Positions 9,730-20,326 of a stretch of 64,000 bases of DNA are shown here, one piece after another (the stretch's first letter is position 1; each line of letters opens with the position of its first letter). Origin of the DNA: Zantedeschia hybrid cultivar (Eukaryota > Streptophyta > Magnoliopsida > Alismatales > Araceae); NCBI GenBank assembly GCA_030544215.1, contig JARZZO010000004.1:16790501-16854500 (forward strand). Direction: 5' to 3'. Made by a program: the position numbers and the translations under genes. A model generated the notes under the pieces. It made no database searches. It had not been told where the DNA came from and was given only the letters and a program-made list of their open reading frames with translations.

Positions 9730-11858
9730 ATGGCGGGTGAAATCAAATCAGTCCCTGCTCCCGCCGAGCCTTCCGTATCCGGCCGCCGTCTGGCCGAGCA
9801 GGTCTCGGACGTGGCTTCTATCCTTAGCACCGAGGCGGTGATAGAAATAACCAATTATTACCTAATTCCGTCTTAGATGACACCCATCCGACCTAGGAGG
9901 AATATGAGAGCCAACACCCCTCGGCCGGGTTCTTTCTCAATCTACGAACACAACTTTCGGGCTGGGTTTCGTCTTTCCCTTCATCCTTTTATTATCAATC
10001 TTCTAAATTTCTACGGATTGGCTCCGTCTCAGTTCTTTCCGAACTCCTGGCGGACTGTATATGCCTTCTTAGCTCTTAATTCTATCTTTAGTCTCATACC
10101 CTCTGTGAATATTTTCCGCTATCTTTTCAAAGTTAAACCCCAAGGAAAATCTTCTTGGTTCTGCTTCATTCCCCATTTCGGACGGGGCATTTTTTCCGAG
10201 AAGCCCTCGTCCATTCACCACTGAAAGGAAGGCTTCTTCTTCGTATCTTTCCCTGAGAGGCATCTGGGTGTATGGCCCTTTCCCACTGAGTGGAGGCCTT
10301 TGGCCGAGGGGGTCTTCGAAGCCCCCGCACTCAGTTCTGAACAGCTCGCCAGTGCCCATTTATTCATGGACGATGCCCCGTTCAACATAAACGAGCTTCT
10401 AGAGGACGAGGACAGGCTCGTCGGAATGGGGGCCTGGCCAGATCCATCAAAACCTCCGGTCCGAGCTGCTCCTTACCTGCCTCCCGGCCAAGCGCCGGGA
10501 GACACCGCGGCGAGGGGTCCTAGGACGACCTCGGCGAGGGCTACCGCAACCAAGCCCGGGGCTCCGGGCGAGGCCCGTCGTCCATTCAACGAGGGCGCCG
10601 AAGCTCTCGCCGAGGGTAAGTTGTCTTCGGGTTGCATAATTGTCGGCGAGTCTTCTCTAACTCATCTTTGACTTGTTTTCAGATATGGCCAGCCTCGGAT
10701 CTCTTATGGCCCGAATCTCCCAGCGGTCCGCGCCCTCCCGTCCATCCAAGCCGCGACCCACCAAAGGGAGGTCGGCCGACGTTATATCAGTGTCGGACGC
10801 CTCTCTGGCCCAGCAAATGGCTGCTTCCGCCGAAGGACGAGCGGCCGTAGCTGCTCTCGAGAGGGAGAGACGGGAGAAGGGCAAGGCGGTTGCCCACGGG
10901 AGTAAGCGCTCCGAGAAGAGAAAACAGCGGGGCAATCACGGCGAAAGGGAGTCCGCCCGAGCGGCCAAGAAGGTGGCCTTGCGGCGGAATGCGCCACTCG
11001 CGGCATCTCCTCCCCGGCCGCAGAGGGGCGACTCACCTCCGGCCGCAACAGCGGCGACGGATACGAGGATATCCTATCAGTTAGGAGCGGCTGGGACCCA
11101 CATGTCCCAGGAATATGGGTACGAGCCATGGCGTCCGGATACGGGAGTCTTCGCGGACGACAGTCTGGAAGACTCTCGAACGTGCATGCGCCTCGCCCGG
11201 GGCATGGCCATCCCAATGGCCGAGGACGAAGTCCGGGAGCTGTCCTCGGAGGGTCTCTCCCAGCAATGCGTCTACCATGCCGTCCAGGTGAGTGAACTCT
11301 GGCTATTTCTACATTATTCTCATTTTTTCTTATTGCTTCGTCTTATGTCTCTTGCTTTTCTTTTTTCAGGCCGCGATCATGTGCGAGGTTCTCGCTCGCC
11401 GCCAGGCTTACATCCAGCAGAAGCTTATGGATGTGGACGAGGTCGCGAATCAACTAGCCACGAGCAAGGTGGCCTCGGTGCAACGAGATCTCGAGGCCAA
11501 CATTGATGCCCTTATCGAGGCAAATGTTAGGTTGTGGTCTGACCTGGATGGTCAGAAGGAGGTGGTTCAGGTGGCCATCGAAGCCCAAGAAAGGGCTGAA
11601 AGTCAGCTGGATCGGGCCCATGCAAAGGTCGAATCTTTGAAGGCCCAGATCCAAGACAAGGAGGACAAAGTCGCCGAGAAGATATCTCGGCTGGAAAAGG
11701 AGCCGGATGAGGAACGCCGCAAGCACGCTGAAATCATCTCAGCCCTGAAAGCGGATTTGGAGGCCAAAACAAAAGAGGCCGATGACATCGCTCTTGTGGC
11801 CGTAGCGAGCTTTAAACGGTCTGGAGTACGCCGACGAAATGCTCAATGCCGGGGCTAG
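9730..11858 (+). pseudogene. Tat antisense ORF (aORF), element 1: Transposase_28-like/coiled-coil protein, decayed
   Basis: The gene lies antisense to the element. The ATG is at 9730, with exons 9730-10615, 10683-11287 and 11370-11858. Both introns (67 and 82 bp) have GTAAGT or GTGAGT donors and TTTTCAG acceptors, and phases join correctly. Residues about 60-190 (SFSIYEHNFRAGFR, FYGLAPSQFFPNSWR, IFRYLF, GKSSWFCF) resemble the Pfam 'putative gypsy type transposon' domain (Transposase_28). Next come a Pro/Ala-rich linker, a basic stretch with SKRSEKRKQR, and an exon-3 coiled coil rich in Glu, Lys, Ala and Leu. Stops at 9874-9876 and 10222-10224 replace Trp codons. A frameshift near 11810 ends the frame, and the element's deletion removes the C-terminus after about 11884. 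The biochemical role of this protein is unknown. Confidence 0.75.
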
Positions 11859-11902
11859 AGCGACCGCAACCATGTTTGATCTAGGGCTAGAGCGGCACCA
11901 AG

Positions 11903-14076
11903 TGATGTAGCCGAGGCTTATTGGGATCTTAGGTTTCTCCGGATCTCCCGCGCAGCGGAAATAAAAATAAAACGGAGCTCTGTTCCCGTTTCGAAAACCA
12001 GAAAAACCATATTATCGGATAATCGGTTCTCACCGTGTGCGGATTCAAATCCGCAACCGTTCGGTTCCATCGGTGCGACACCGCAAGCCGCGCAAGCGTC
12101 GGCCCTCTAGCGAAGTCCACGCAATCCTCCTCGCGACGGATATCCTCACGTTCCTTGTTCTTCCCAGCCCACGAAACCTCCGTCGGTCGCCGCAACAATC
12201 GCCGCAACGCGCGGACGATTTCCCGTCGAACGGGAGTCGGAGAAGCGGCGGAGCAAATCTATATCTGTCTGGGACGCCAGAGAGAGAGAGAAACAGAGGA
12301 GGGGCGGCTCGGGTTAGCAGCAGCTTGGCCTGCTCAGCCCGTTCACTATGTTTTATACTAACCGCGCGATTTTTCATAAAAACCCTCGATTTGTATAAAA
12401 CCCACTTATTTATCCATCGCCTTGAGAATCATTTGCATGTGACCCTCTAGGCCCAATTACCAGTCCAGTTAATGGCCTAACCAGTCCAGTGACTCCTCAC
12501 TGGCTTTACTAATTAATTAATAACCCTTTATTAATTAATTAATCAATCGAATTGATGTCGCACATCGAATTCGACCGAGCCTCCGATCATGTTGGGTGCC
12601 AAGCAACACCACGTGAATCCGGAAGGTATCAGGGTTAACCAACCCACTCTTGGAACCTTTCCGCCGACAGTTACCGCGTGGATATAATCCTTCATTCGTA
12701 CAATGCTCTCGAGTCAACTCAAGGTATGGCGTGCTGTCAAATCCTAACCGGTCGACTCACTTGAATTGGATGCCGCTAATAAATATCAGAAAACTCCTTT
12801 TCCGATATTATCGTCCGCCCTGGCCGGGGACTTCCGCGCATCCTTCATAGAGCATTCTCTCTCTAAGTACCAAGAGCGAATTATTCCTTATTGACACACA
12901 ATTTCCTTCGACGGTATTCCGTTGTACCCAATCCTTGGCGTTTTAGAATCCCATGGCTAGAGATTCGTAAACCAAGGTCAAAGCACAGAAATCCACCGAC
13001 AAGGTGTCCTTGGTGTCTCAGGTCTGAGGACCATCCACGCAACTGCGACAATAAAATCAAGCTGGTTGACAGTAAGGTACAATACCATCCAGCGATTCAG
13101 TCGGATCAGTTCAGTGAACTCATTCTCTAATGAGCACCCACAGATTCGCCTTAGTGTCTCCACACAAGTGACTTATGAGATCAGTCACCCTCATCATATG
13201 AGCAGGAGTAATCTGTACTAGTCTAACTAGATATCTGATGTCCTTCTCGGATATTCTCCGACTAGGAAGGATTAAGAATATGTGTGTTTAAGTGATCAGT
13301 CACATTAGTATGATCTCATCATAATCTGATCACTATAACACATATTCACGGACTTCATTATGAAACGATAATTAATGCGATTTACACATAATGAATATTA
13401 TGTCATTATATTAATAAATGAACGAGATTTACATAGTCAAATTGGCTTGTAGGCCACCTAAACCTAACAAGGCTATCCATGTCAGATTTAGGAAGCATAA
13501 TCCGAATGTCAGCCGGATGACCAGTGGCCGAGAGAGATCCGGACCGAGAGGTGGGCAAAGATTGGACAGAGACTCCTGCGCAAAGAAGGAACCAGTCAGG
13601 AAGGGTCCTGGGTTTCTGCCCAGGGGAACCCCCTCCGATGGTAAAGTCAATCCCGACAGAAAAGACTAAATGTTTAGAAGGAAGAAGAAGCTTGAGTGCT
13701 TATGGTGTACCTTTTTCGCAGTGAACAGCGTTCCTTTTATAGTATAGGATGAGGGTTCCTTTCTTATAGCAATTGATATAGGACTATGTTTGCGGATTTG
13801 ACAAGAAATCGCCAAAATACCTCGTTAACATGCCGAAGGCCTACTAGCAATCAATCGAAATGGGCCGGACCCATCTCGGCTTATCATGTGCTCGATTTGG
13901 GCCGAATACTGTCGCTTGTTTACTGAGCCCATTATGTGTGGGCCGGACCTATACTGATCCAGCAAGGCGCTTGGGCCGAGTCTGTCCAACTGGCTTCGTG
14001 GGCCGAGTGAGCTTCGACCCCCTCTCTTTTTGGACCGACCCCCAAGTGTTGGGCCTAATCGGATTCTCCCCCATCA
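11903..14076 (-). repeat. Tat element 1, 5' LTR split by a copia insertion
   Basis: The LTR consists of 11903-11918 and 13475-14076 (16 + 602 = 618 bp). It is interrupted by the solo copia LTR at 11919-13469 plus its 5-bp duplication. The LTR TATA is the complement of 13734-13741. Just inside (11885-11902), the minus strand begins CTTGGTGCCGC, which fits a primer-binding site like that of element 2. Confidence 0.85.
11919..13469 (-). mobile_element. Solo copia LTR (1551 bp)
   Basis: Minus orientation. The plus strand begins TATTGGGATC (first G mutated to A; the sister copy at 41538 begins TGTTGGG) and ends CCTAAACCTAACA. It is flanked by perfect AGGCT duplications (11914-11918 and 13470-13474). 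It aligns over its whole length with 41538-43077, including CCTTTATTAATTAATTAATC, GGTATTCCG and the GTGTCTCCACACAAGTGAC stretch. It has no internal region, so it is a solo LTR formed by intra-element recombination. It inserted into the Tat 5' LTR and is therefore younger than that element. Confidence 0.93.
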
Positions 14077-14081
14077 CTAAT

Positions 14082-14600
14082 GTTTGTTTGTTAGTCTACC
14101 TTAAATATGTAAACATTATGCCAACTACAACTCATGACAAATAAACATGGAATAGGCAGGAAACTAATAGAAGAATCACATCATAGTCATAAATGTGATC
14201 ACAAATAAGTGTAAAATGTTGTACCATGCTGAGAGTATCCATGACCACCGTTTGTTTTATTAACCAAACCACATAAGAATAGCGCATCACATGGCTAAAA
14301 TAATAAATTTTCAAAAATAAATAATTTTGATTGCAAAACCAAGGACCAAACAAAATTTGGGTAATTAGAATTTTCGAAAAGATTTATTTTGTTAACATGC
14401 AATTAAATCATATTCAAAAGTTGTAACAATACATCACATGTGCAGACATACCAAATTGATCTGATCTATAATATTCCATGTAACTTTTTTAATCAATTGA
14501 AATTAATGAGATTAATCTAACAATTAAATTAATAATCATTAATATCAACTAATCTAACAAATTTAGATTAACGACTAATTAACAACCTCTTGTTAATTAC
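14082..14600 (-). mobile_element. Decayed copia leader (right part, antisense)
   Basis: Read on the minus strand, 14340-14440 resembles the leader of the copia element at about 24900-25030. Shared features are a TTTAAATGCAT-like stretch, TTTTCGAAAA, then ATTTTGWTTGGT and a Cys/His-free AT-rich tract. With 7330-7925 it forms one old copia remnant split by Tat element 1 (TSD CTAAT). No coding domain survives. Confidence 0.4.
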
Positions 14601-15628
14601 TTATAGATTCGAAACCTATGTAGGGCCCATTAGCATAAAAAATAGAATTAGGGCCCATCCTAATCACTCAACCACAAAGCTGACTAGCTAACGATCCTTA
14701 ATTTAGTGAGTGCATCTACTATTATAAGACCTGTATCAATGTCTAGGTGCTCACCTAGGCATTTGAGCTGAGGTGAGCCCTGGCCACCTCTTACCTTTAA
14801 CTCCATCGCTACAACCTTCAGTGCTCGATGGGCAGTGGTGGCATCGGCACACTTCCTCCGCTTCCTCCTAATTCCTTCCTCTTCACCTCTCCCTGTCTGC
14901 CTTGTGGGATGTCGATGACTGGGCTGCTTAATCTAGCTTACATCAGATTGATGGCATGTGATGGCTAACAAGTTGGTGGCAGGCTGTCGATGGTTGCAGG
15001 TGGCTTGGCAGGCTATGCAACTCTAACAAAACCCTTTACAGCATTGAGGGGTGGATTGGAGGAGGGGAGTGTGAACTAGGTTTAAAGACCCTCAAGTGAG
15101 AGCGGGATGAAAGTAATTAGGTGGGGGTGTGGTTTAGAAGCACCCGAGTGAACCAGCTGGTTTAATCAGGTGAGTCATCAATAGGTCATAACAGGTTCGC
15201 TTGTTTCAAGGGTCTGTTTTAGATTTGCCATTTCTTAAGAAGCCAGTAAGACGCCGTGACATTTTTGTGAGATTGCCAACTATGTTTAAGACTCAAAACT
15301 CATGAATTATTACAAATTAAATTGTTATGAATGACTTTATGAGAAATTATTAGATTGGAAGTACTTGCTTTTGTCATTATTTTTCCACGTTGTTTTACAA
15401 GTAATGCTTGCTCCATTGACAGTGAGTGCAGCAAGTTGAGTCATCTTGCAATATACAATGTAAGATGCCATTAGTCCACACGGGTGGGTGGCATATAGAT
15501 CAGACAACTTTTTTCAAAAGTGGACCAAACAAACATTAGATGCGGTGCGCGATTCTGAGAATGACAAATACATTTGGACATGATAAATATTTCATGGAAT
15601 GAATATTCCACATGTGCGAGAATAGCCC
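14601..15628. other. Intergenic DNA, no gene seen
   Basis: Mixed sequence with a less AT-rich block at 14780-15070 containing TGGC-rich segments (GCAGGTGGCTTGGCAGG). I found no long open frame, splice-like structure or repeat termini. It may be the remains of an old element. Confidence 0.35.
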
Positions 15629-16158
15629 CACTTTGTTTGCAGAATTAGAGAAGAATAAGGCCCCTTACTTTTATAATAAGGTTAATTCTAGTTTGATGGG
15701 CGGAATGAATTATACTGCATTAGAATTGCTTGTACTAGAATAAGGAGAATAATCAATTCCGTCCTAGACCCAAGAATTGTTGATCATTCTTATTCTGTCA
15801 GTGGGTTCTACATAACTATCAAAGCTAAACCCCCTTATTCTAGTATATGCTATTCCGGATAATTAATTCCGAATAATCTATTCGCGCCCCAATTTGTTTG
15901 CAGAATAGGTTAATCGGAGTTACTTATTCGGGATAGCAAATACTAGAATAAGAGGCGTTTAGCTTTGATAGTTCTGTGGGACCCACTAACGAAGTAAGAA
16001 GGATAAGTAATTCCTAGGTCTAGGGTCAAATTATTTATTCTTCTTATTCTAGTCTAAGTAATTCTAACACGGTATAAGTCATTCCGCCCATCAAACTAGA
16101 ATTAGCCTTATTCTAAGAATAAGGGTTCGTATTCCTCTCTAATTCTGCAAATAGAGTG
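15629..16158. repeat. 530-bp fold-back (MITE-like inverted repeat)
   Basis: The left arm (15629 to about 15880) begins CACTTTGTTTGCAGAATTAG. It is answered by an inverted right arm (about 15905-16158) whose complement begins CACTCTATTTGCAGAATTAG. The arms match along their length with substitutions and small indels (for example TTCTAGTTTGATGGGCGGAA in both) around a loop of about 25 nt. A related single unit lies at 16574-16792. Transcription would give a long imperfect hairpin. The class is uncertain, since no clear target duplication was found. Confidence 0.8.
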
Positions 16159-16573
16159 AGTTAGAATTAGCAATGGAGATGCCAAACTAGGAAAAGCTTA
16201 CAGTTAATCATCGTTATTAAAGGTTTGGAAATAGAAGAAATCAAAGTTTTCACAAACAATCAATTAGTTCATTATCTAGAAACTGTTGGTGTCACTTTTA
16301 CCATCTTCCATGAGTTAGTTGTCTAGCAACAAATAACGCCTACAGCCTACATTTGGAACATGCTAACTACTTATAGGATAGGAATTTGGCATAGATTCAA
16401 ATTACTTGTTATCCTTAGTGATATTCTTTCTATCAACACCCCATGCACTTCTTTATGGTGTTCAGAGCTGTGTATAACTATTAAACTATAAGGGATGTTC
16501 AACATTCTATTTTGGATCTTGGTCGTAGAAGTTCTCTCGTAGTTGTAGAAGTGCTTAGCACCACTCTGATCGG

Positions 16574-16792
16574 AGAATAAGAGAAGAATAAGAGGTCTTA
16601 TTCTAGAATAAGACTAATTCTTGTTTGACAAGCGGAATAAGTTATACCGCATCAAGAGAATAAGCAATTTCACTCTAGATTTAAGAATTGCTTATTCTGC
16701 CTATTCCACCAGTAGGCTCCACACCACTATCAAAGTGAAATACCTCTTATTCTGGTATAAGCAATCCCGATATAAGTAATTCAGGATAACCC
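16574..16792 (+). repeat. Third unit of the GAATAAG repeat family
   Basis: About 220 bp related to the left arm of the fold-back at 15629, in the same orientation. It contains GAATAAGAGAAGAATAAGAG, TTCTTGTTTGACAAGCGGAA, GAATTGCTTATTCTGCC and ACTATCAAAGTGAAAT. It shows that the fold-back consists of two head-to-head copies of a dispersed unit that also occurs singly. Confidence 0.65.
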
Positions 16793-17078
16793 ATAAAGAT
16801 CACATATGCTTTCTCTTCTTCCATGCAATGTGTGGTCCTTGAGAATTTGGATAATTTTTCTTTATTTGTTCTCTTCATACTGCTTAAGCTTTCTAAAATA
16901 CAGTAAGCAATAGGTATAACTATTTTTGTCATTTTTATTATTTCAATGCAAACTGGCTTTGAGATATAGAATGTATTTCCTATGTTAACATACAATCTTT
17001 GAAATCTTTGATGAAGAAAACACTATGGAAAGTTCTACACTCTCCAGGAGTCACTTCTTCCCATTGGCCTTCTGTCTA

Positions 17079-17382
17079 CTACATCTGCCTTCTTTATGGA
17101 GGCAGTCAAATGGTCCATTTTTAGTATTTTTGCAGCTCCTGGTTTGTTATCTTAACTTTTCTTGCATTATCACCGGCCTTTCACATGCTGATGCAAGATT
17201 ATTTTGCCAGATTATGTATGTCCTTATTGCCCTGAACTTATCTTACCATTGACAAAAACATGGTAGAATTGGAGATGAACGAGGCCGCTAATGGAGCACG
17301 ACTGTGCAATATGGCATATAAATCGTCTTAATTGGCTGCATATGAACCTACTCTATATATGGGACATCTCTTTGGCTTTTGA
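17079..17382. repeat. 304-bp direct repeat, copy B
   Basis: The partner of 1-304, in the same orientation. The sequence on its left (17025-17078) continues without a recognisable boundary. An open frame at 17025-17252 spans the repeat but has no family motif, and the equivalent frame is broken in copy A, so it is not taken as a gene. Confidence 0.75.
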
Positions 17383-19296
17383 TTAATCCTCTTATTTAAT
17401 AATTTCTTAAAATAACTAAGTTTGTTTATGAATAGGATGACATATTAAAGATTCTTGTTTATGTACTTTTTTATTTCTTAGTGAGATTAATGTTCTTCTT
17501 TTACTGATAAATTGATATAATTTGAGGACTATGGTATTGTCAATGTAATTTGATTATTAGATTATTGATGCTAAATGACATTATATGTTACTTTGGTTAT
17601 TTGTCTCTCGCCATTCATTTTTTATTTGTATGTTGGGTTATTCCTCCTGTTACGTAACTTGAGTCCGAAGTGAGTCCAAATGAATAAATCGAATCAGAGG
17701 TGTGACATGTTAGAAATAATATTTTTAAAAGAATATGTTTAGGTGTGATTTAAGCCATGAATATTGTGTTATCATGAGAATAATCTATGTTTAAACTCTG
17801 TAAATATCCATGCTTATATGTATGATCATGGTTTAACTTGTTCACTACATGACTGGAGTCTTAACAACATGTATGTGCATCATGCTTTCGAGAATTAACG
17901 AGAGCTTTAACTTAATTTATGAATGAATTATTTTGGAACTGTAATTATGGTTCTAAAAGGTGTCCATGGAGGTTGACGCAATTTAAGAATTGCATCGACT
18001 GTCCATGACGTGATTGGGAGTCTTATAAATAGAATATATTATTCTTTGTCATGTTAAAAAAAAGATTTTGCATGTATATGGCCATGTTATTATACTATTA
18101 TGCATTGCACATCATAGGTTCATATTAATGCATGTAATTGAGATGCTAAGATGCTATATGTGGATGCACCAGCTAGTCGCTTAAGACCTAAGTACTACGT
18201 GGACCAATGTGCTACACTAAGGGAGCCACCTTTTGATTTCTTCAGGACTAAAATACTACATGATGGGACCCCTCTCTTGATTTCATAAGGGACATCTTTA
18301 GATTCCCCTGACTATTTGGTTATGACTAAGAGGATACCCAAGGCAACGGGTTAAATCCTAGAAGTGTATTTACATACTATGTAGGTGGGATCTGAGAGCG
18401 TCTCCAGACACGTAGCCAAAGACTTAGTAGATTTACCATAACCACTTGGTAAAGAAGAAGAAGATGCCTCTATGTCATAGTTTGGTTACTTGTCCGATGA
18501 TATGAAAGTGGAAAGATATGATATGTGTGATCATAAGAATGAATGTCATGATAAGATGCATGTATATGCTTCATACTTAAGTTTTATGTTCATGTTTTAA
18601 AAATGCATACATGTTAGTTACGCACATGTTCATGCTAGCTATTCATGTGAAAGATCTCATGAAGCATTGTGTATGTATTTAGAGTGACCATGTTTAATTC
18701 CTTATATCATATTCATGTATTAAAGAAGCATGATTGGGATGAAGGTTTAAGTATATGTTGTAACTAATCACCATGCTAGTTGAATAGTGTTATCTTGTGA
18801 AGTTTTCTTTTATATAATGAAGTAGAAAAAACCTATGATTTTGTGGATTCTAAGCTTGCCGAGTCGATTGTGATTCACGCTTGCTAGCTAACATTTTTCA
18901 GGAGAGGCTAAAGTAAAAGCTAAGCTCCAGGAGGCGGCGGCTTAGCTTGTGGATAGAAGACATCATTGAAGACTTATCTTAGAAGTAGGTTTCATTTCAT
19001 GCTTACTCAGTAGCAAGAGATGTAATAGGTTAGGTAATTTTATTAGAGATGTATTTTGTTTACTATGGACATGTAGAGATCTCGAATATTATGACTGGTT
19101 GTTATTTTAATTGTGGTTAATTATTTAGTGTATATATTTTGTCGCTATGAAGGTTGTTTCTTTTGTGCATATATATTTGATTCATCTTATATTCATAACT
19201 GTCATTAGAAGGTTTTGGGTTGTTTCCACTGTGACGCCGCCCTACTAATTCATTGTCGGCTGGCATGACCGAATCTAGTCGACTAGGGGCGTTACA
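17383..19296 (+). mobile_element. Ty3/gypsy LTR remnant (3' end at 19296)
   Basis: The right end (19231-19296), with TGTGACGCCGCCCTA and then CTAGTCGACTAGGGGCGTTACA-type termination, is typical of the 3' end of Tekay/Del-like gypsy LTRs. Upstream features such as CATGCTTACTCAGTAGC (about 19000) fit such an LTR. I could not find the 5' terminus (candidates near 17648 and 17701) or a 5-bp duplication (the right flank is TATGG). Treat the extent as approximate. Confidence 0.4.
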
Positions 19297-20326
19297 TATG
19301 GACATATAAACCTTCAATTTCCCAATATAAATGTTAGCTTAGTTTTATCCTAGATATATTATATAGCCCTAACCCTCTGAATGTGTTAAGGAAACATGGT
19401 ATAACATACTACCAAGTTACTTCTTATTGAGAAACACACTTGCTTTGAGAGCAGCTCGGATTATGGGAGTGCGCAATTCTTTTTCTTAGAATTTCTTAAT
19501 CATTCAATCCAAGATCGTACAATACAAATGCCGAGTTAAAGGGATTCCACTCAGTAAATAAATAAAAAAGGTAAAAAGAACTTGTTGGACCACTTGCTAC
19601 TGTCAGATCTAAGAGATTGGACGGTAGCATGGGCCCGCGGTGCAACAAGTCATACTCTTTTTTATTAACACTAGTTTAAGAAACACACTTCGCGTGTGCA
19701 TTTACAATTAAATATTTATTATAATTTTCAATAAATGTATGTTAGTAGTAAGCTTGATTCAAAAGGCTATTCAATTTTCAATAACTTTGCAAAACAAACA
19801 GTTATTATAATATCTAAACTTAGCAAGATTGAAGTATGTTATTTGGATGTAGTTAGAAAATGTGTCCAAAGTAACCTTAGAAGTAACAAATCATGAATGT
19901 TTAAAAATAAAAACATAGAAAATTATTTGCCTTGAACATCTATGATTATCATTTTTTGGGTGTAGAACAAGCTTATTCTTATTCCAAATTCTAAACAACC
20001 TTAGAAGCTTTTTTTTGTTTTAAAACTATTAAAGGCATATGAAATACATTGATTCTAGGTGCACTACAAAGATTATAAGAGGAGAAAATAAATATTCTCA
20101 TAATACTCCATTTCTTCATCAATTGATTTGAATTTTAACTTATTTTATAATTTATATGAAAATGTACAAACTGTGACGTGACCCATTTAAACATATTATG
20201 ACCCCACATAATGTAACAAAGTATATTCACCACGATGTAATTTGACCTAACTATTTAATTTTCTAGATATTTACATTATTAGTGTCATAGATTTATACAT
20301 ATATATCTTAGGAGTCAATTGGCAAA
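19297..20326. other. AT-rich intergenic DNA
   Basis: AT-rich sequence without gene-like structure. 19590-19660 has a small GC-richer patch (GGGCCCGCGGTGCAACAAG), with no motif I can assign. Confidence 0.35.

Larger units (their letters stand above)
7926..14076 (-). mobile_element. Tat-type Ty3/gypsy element 1, internally deleted
   Basis: Two 618-bp LTRs (7926-8543; 11903-11918 plus 13475-14076) begin TGATGTAG on the plus strand and end CCATCA. They are flanked by perfect 5-bp duplications CTAAT (7921-7925 and 14077-14081). By eye the LTRs differ at roughly 40 positions, so the insertion is not recent. The internal region (8544-11902) contains no gag, protease, RT, RNase H or integrase. It holds only the 3' noncoding region and an antisense plus-strand gene. 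It is a deletion derivative of the family represented by 31098-44057: the equivalent of that element's 37063 to about 43420 is missing. It could only have moved using proteins from a relative. Confidence 0.88.

Noticed and set aside
10782..11216. 144-codon minus-strand frame
   Set aside because: Shadow of aORF exon 2 in GC-rich DNA. The plus-strand frame has matching introns and a homologue at 35871-36466.
17025..17252. 75-codon frame beginning MESSTLSRSHFFPLAF
   Set aside because: The hydrophobic start looks signal-peptide-like, but the equivalent frame in the repeat copy at 1-304 is broken and no family is recognised.
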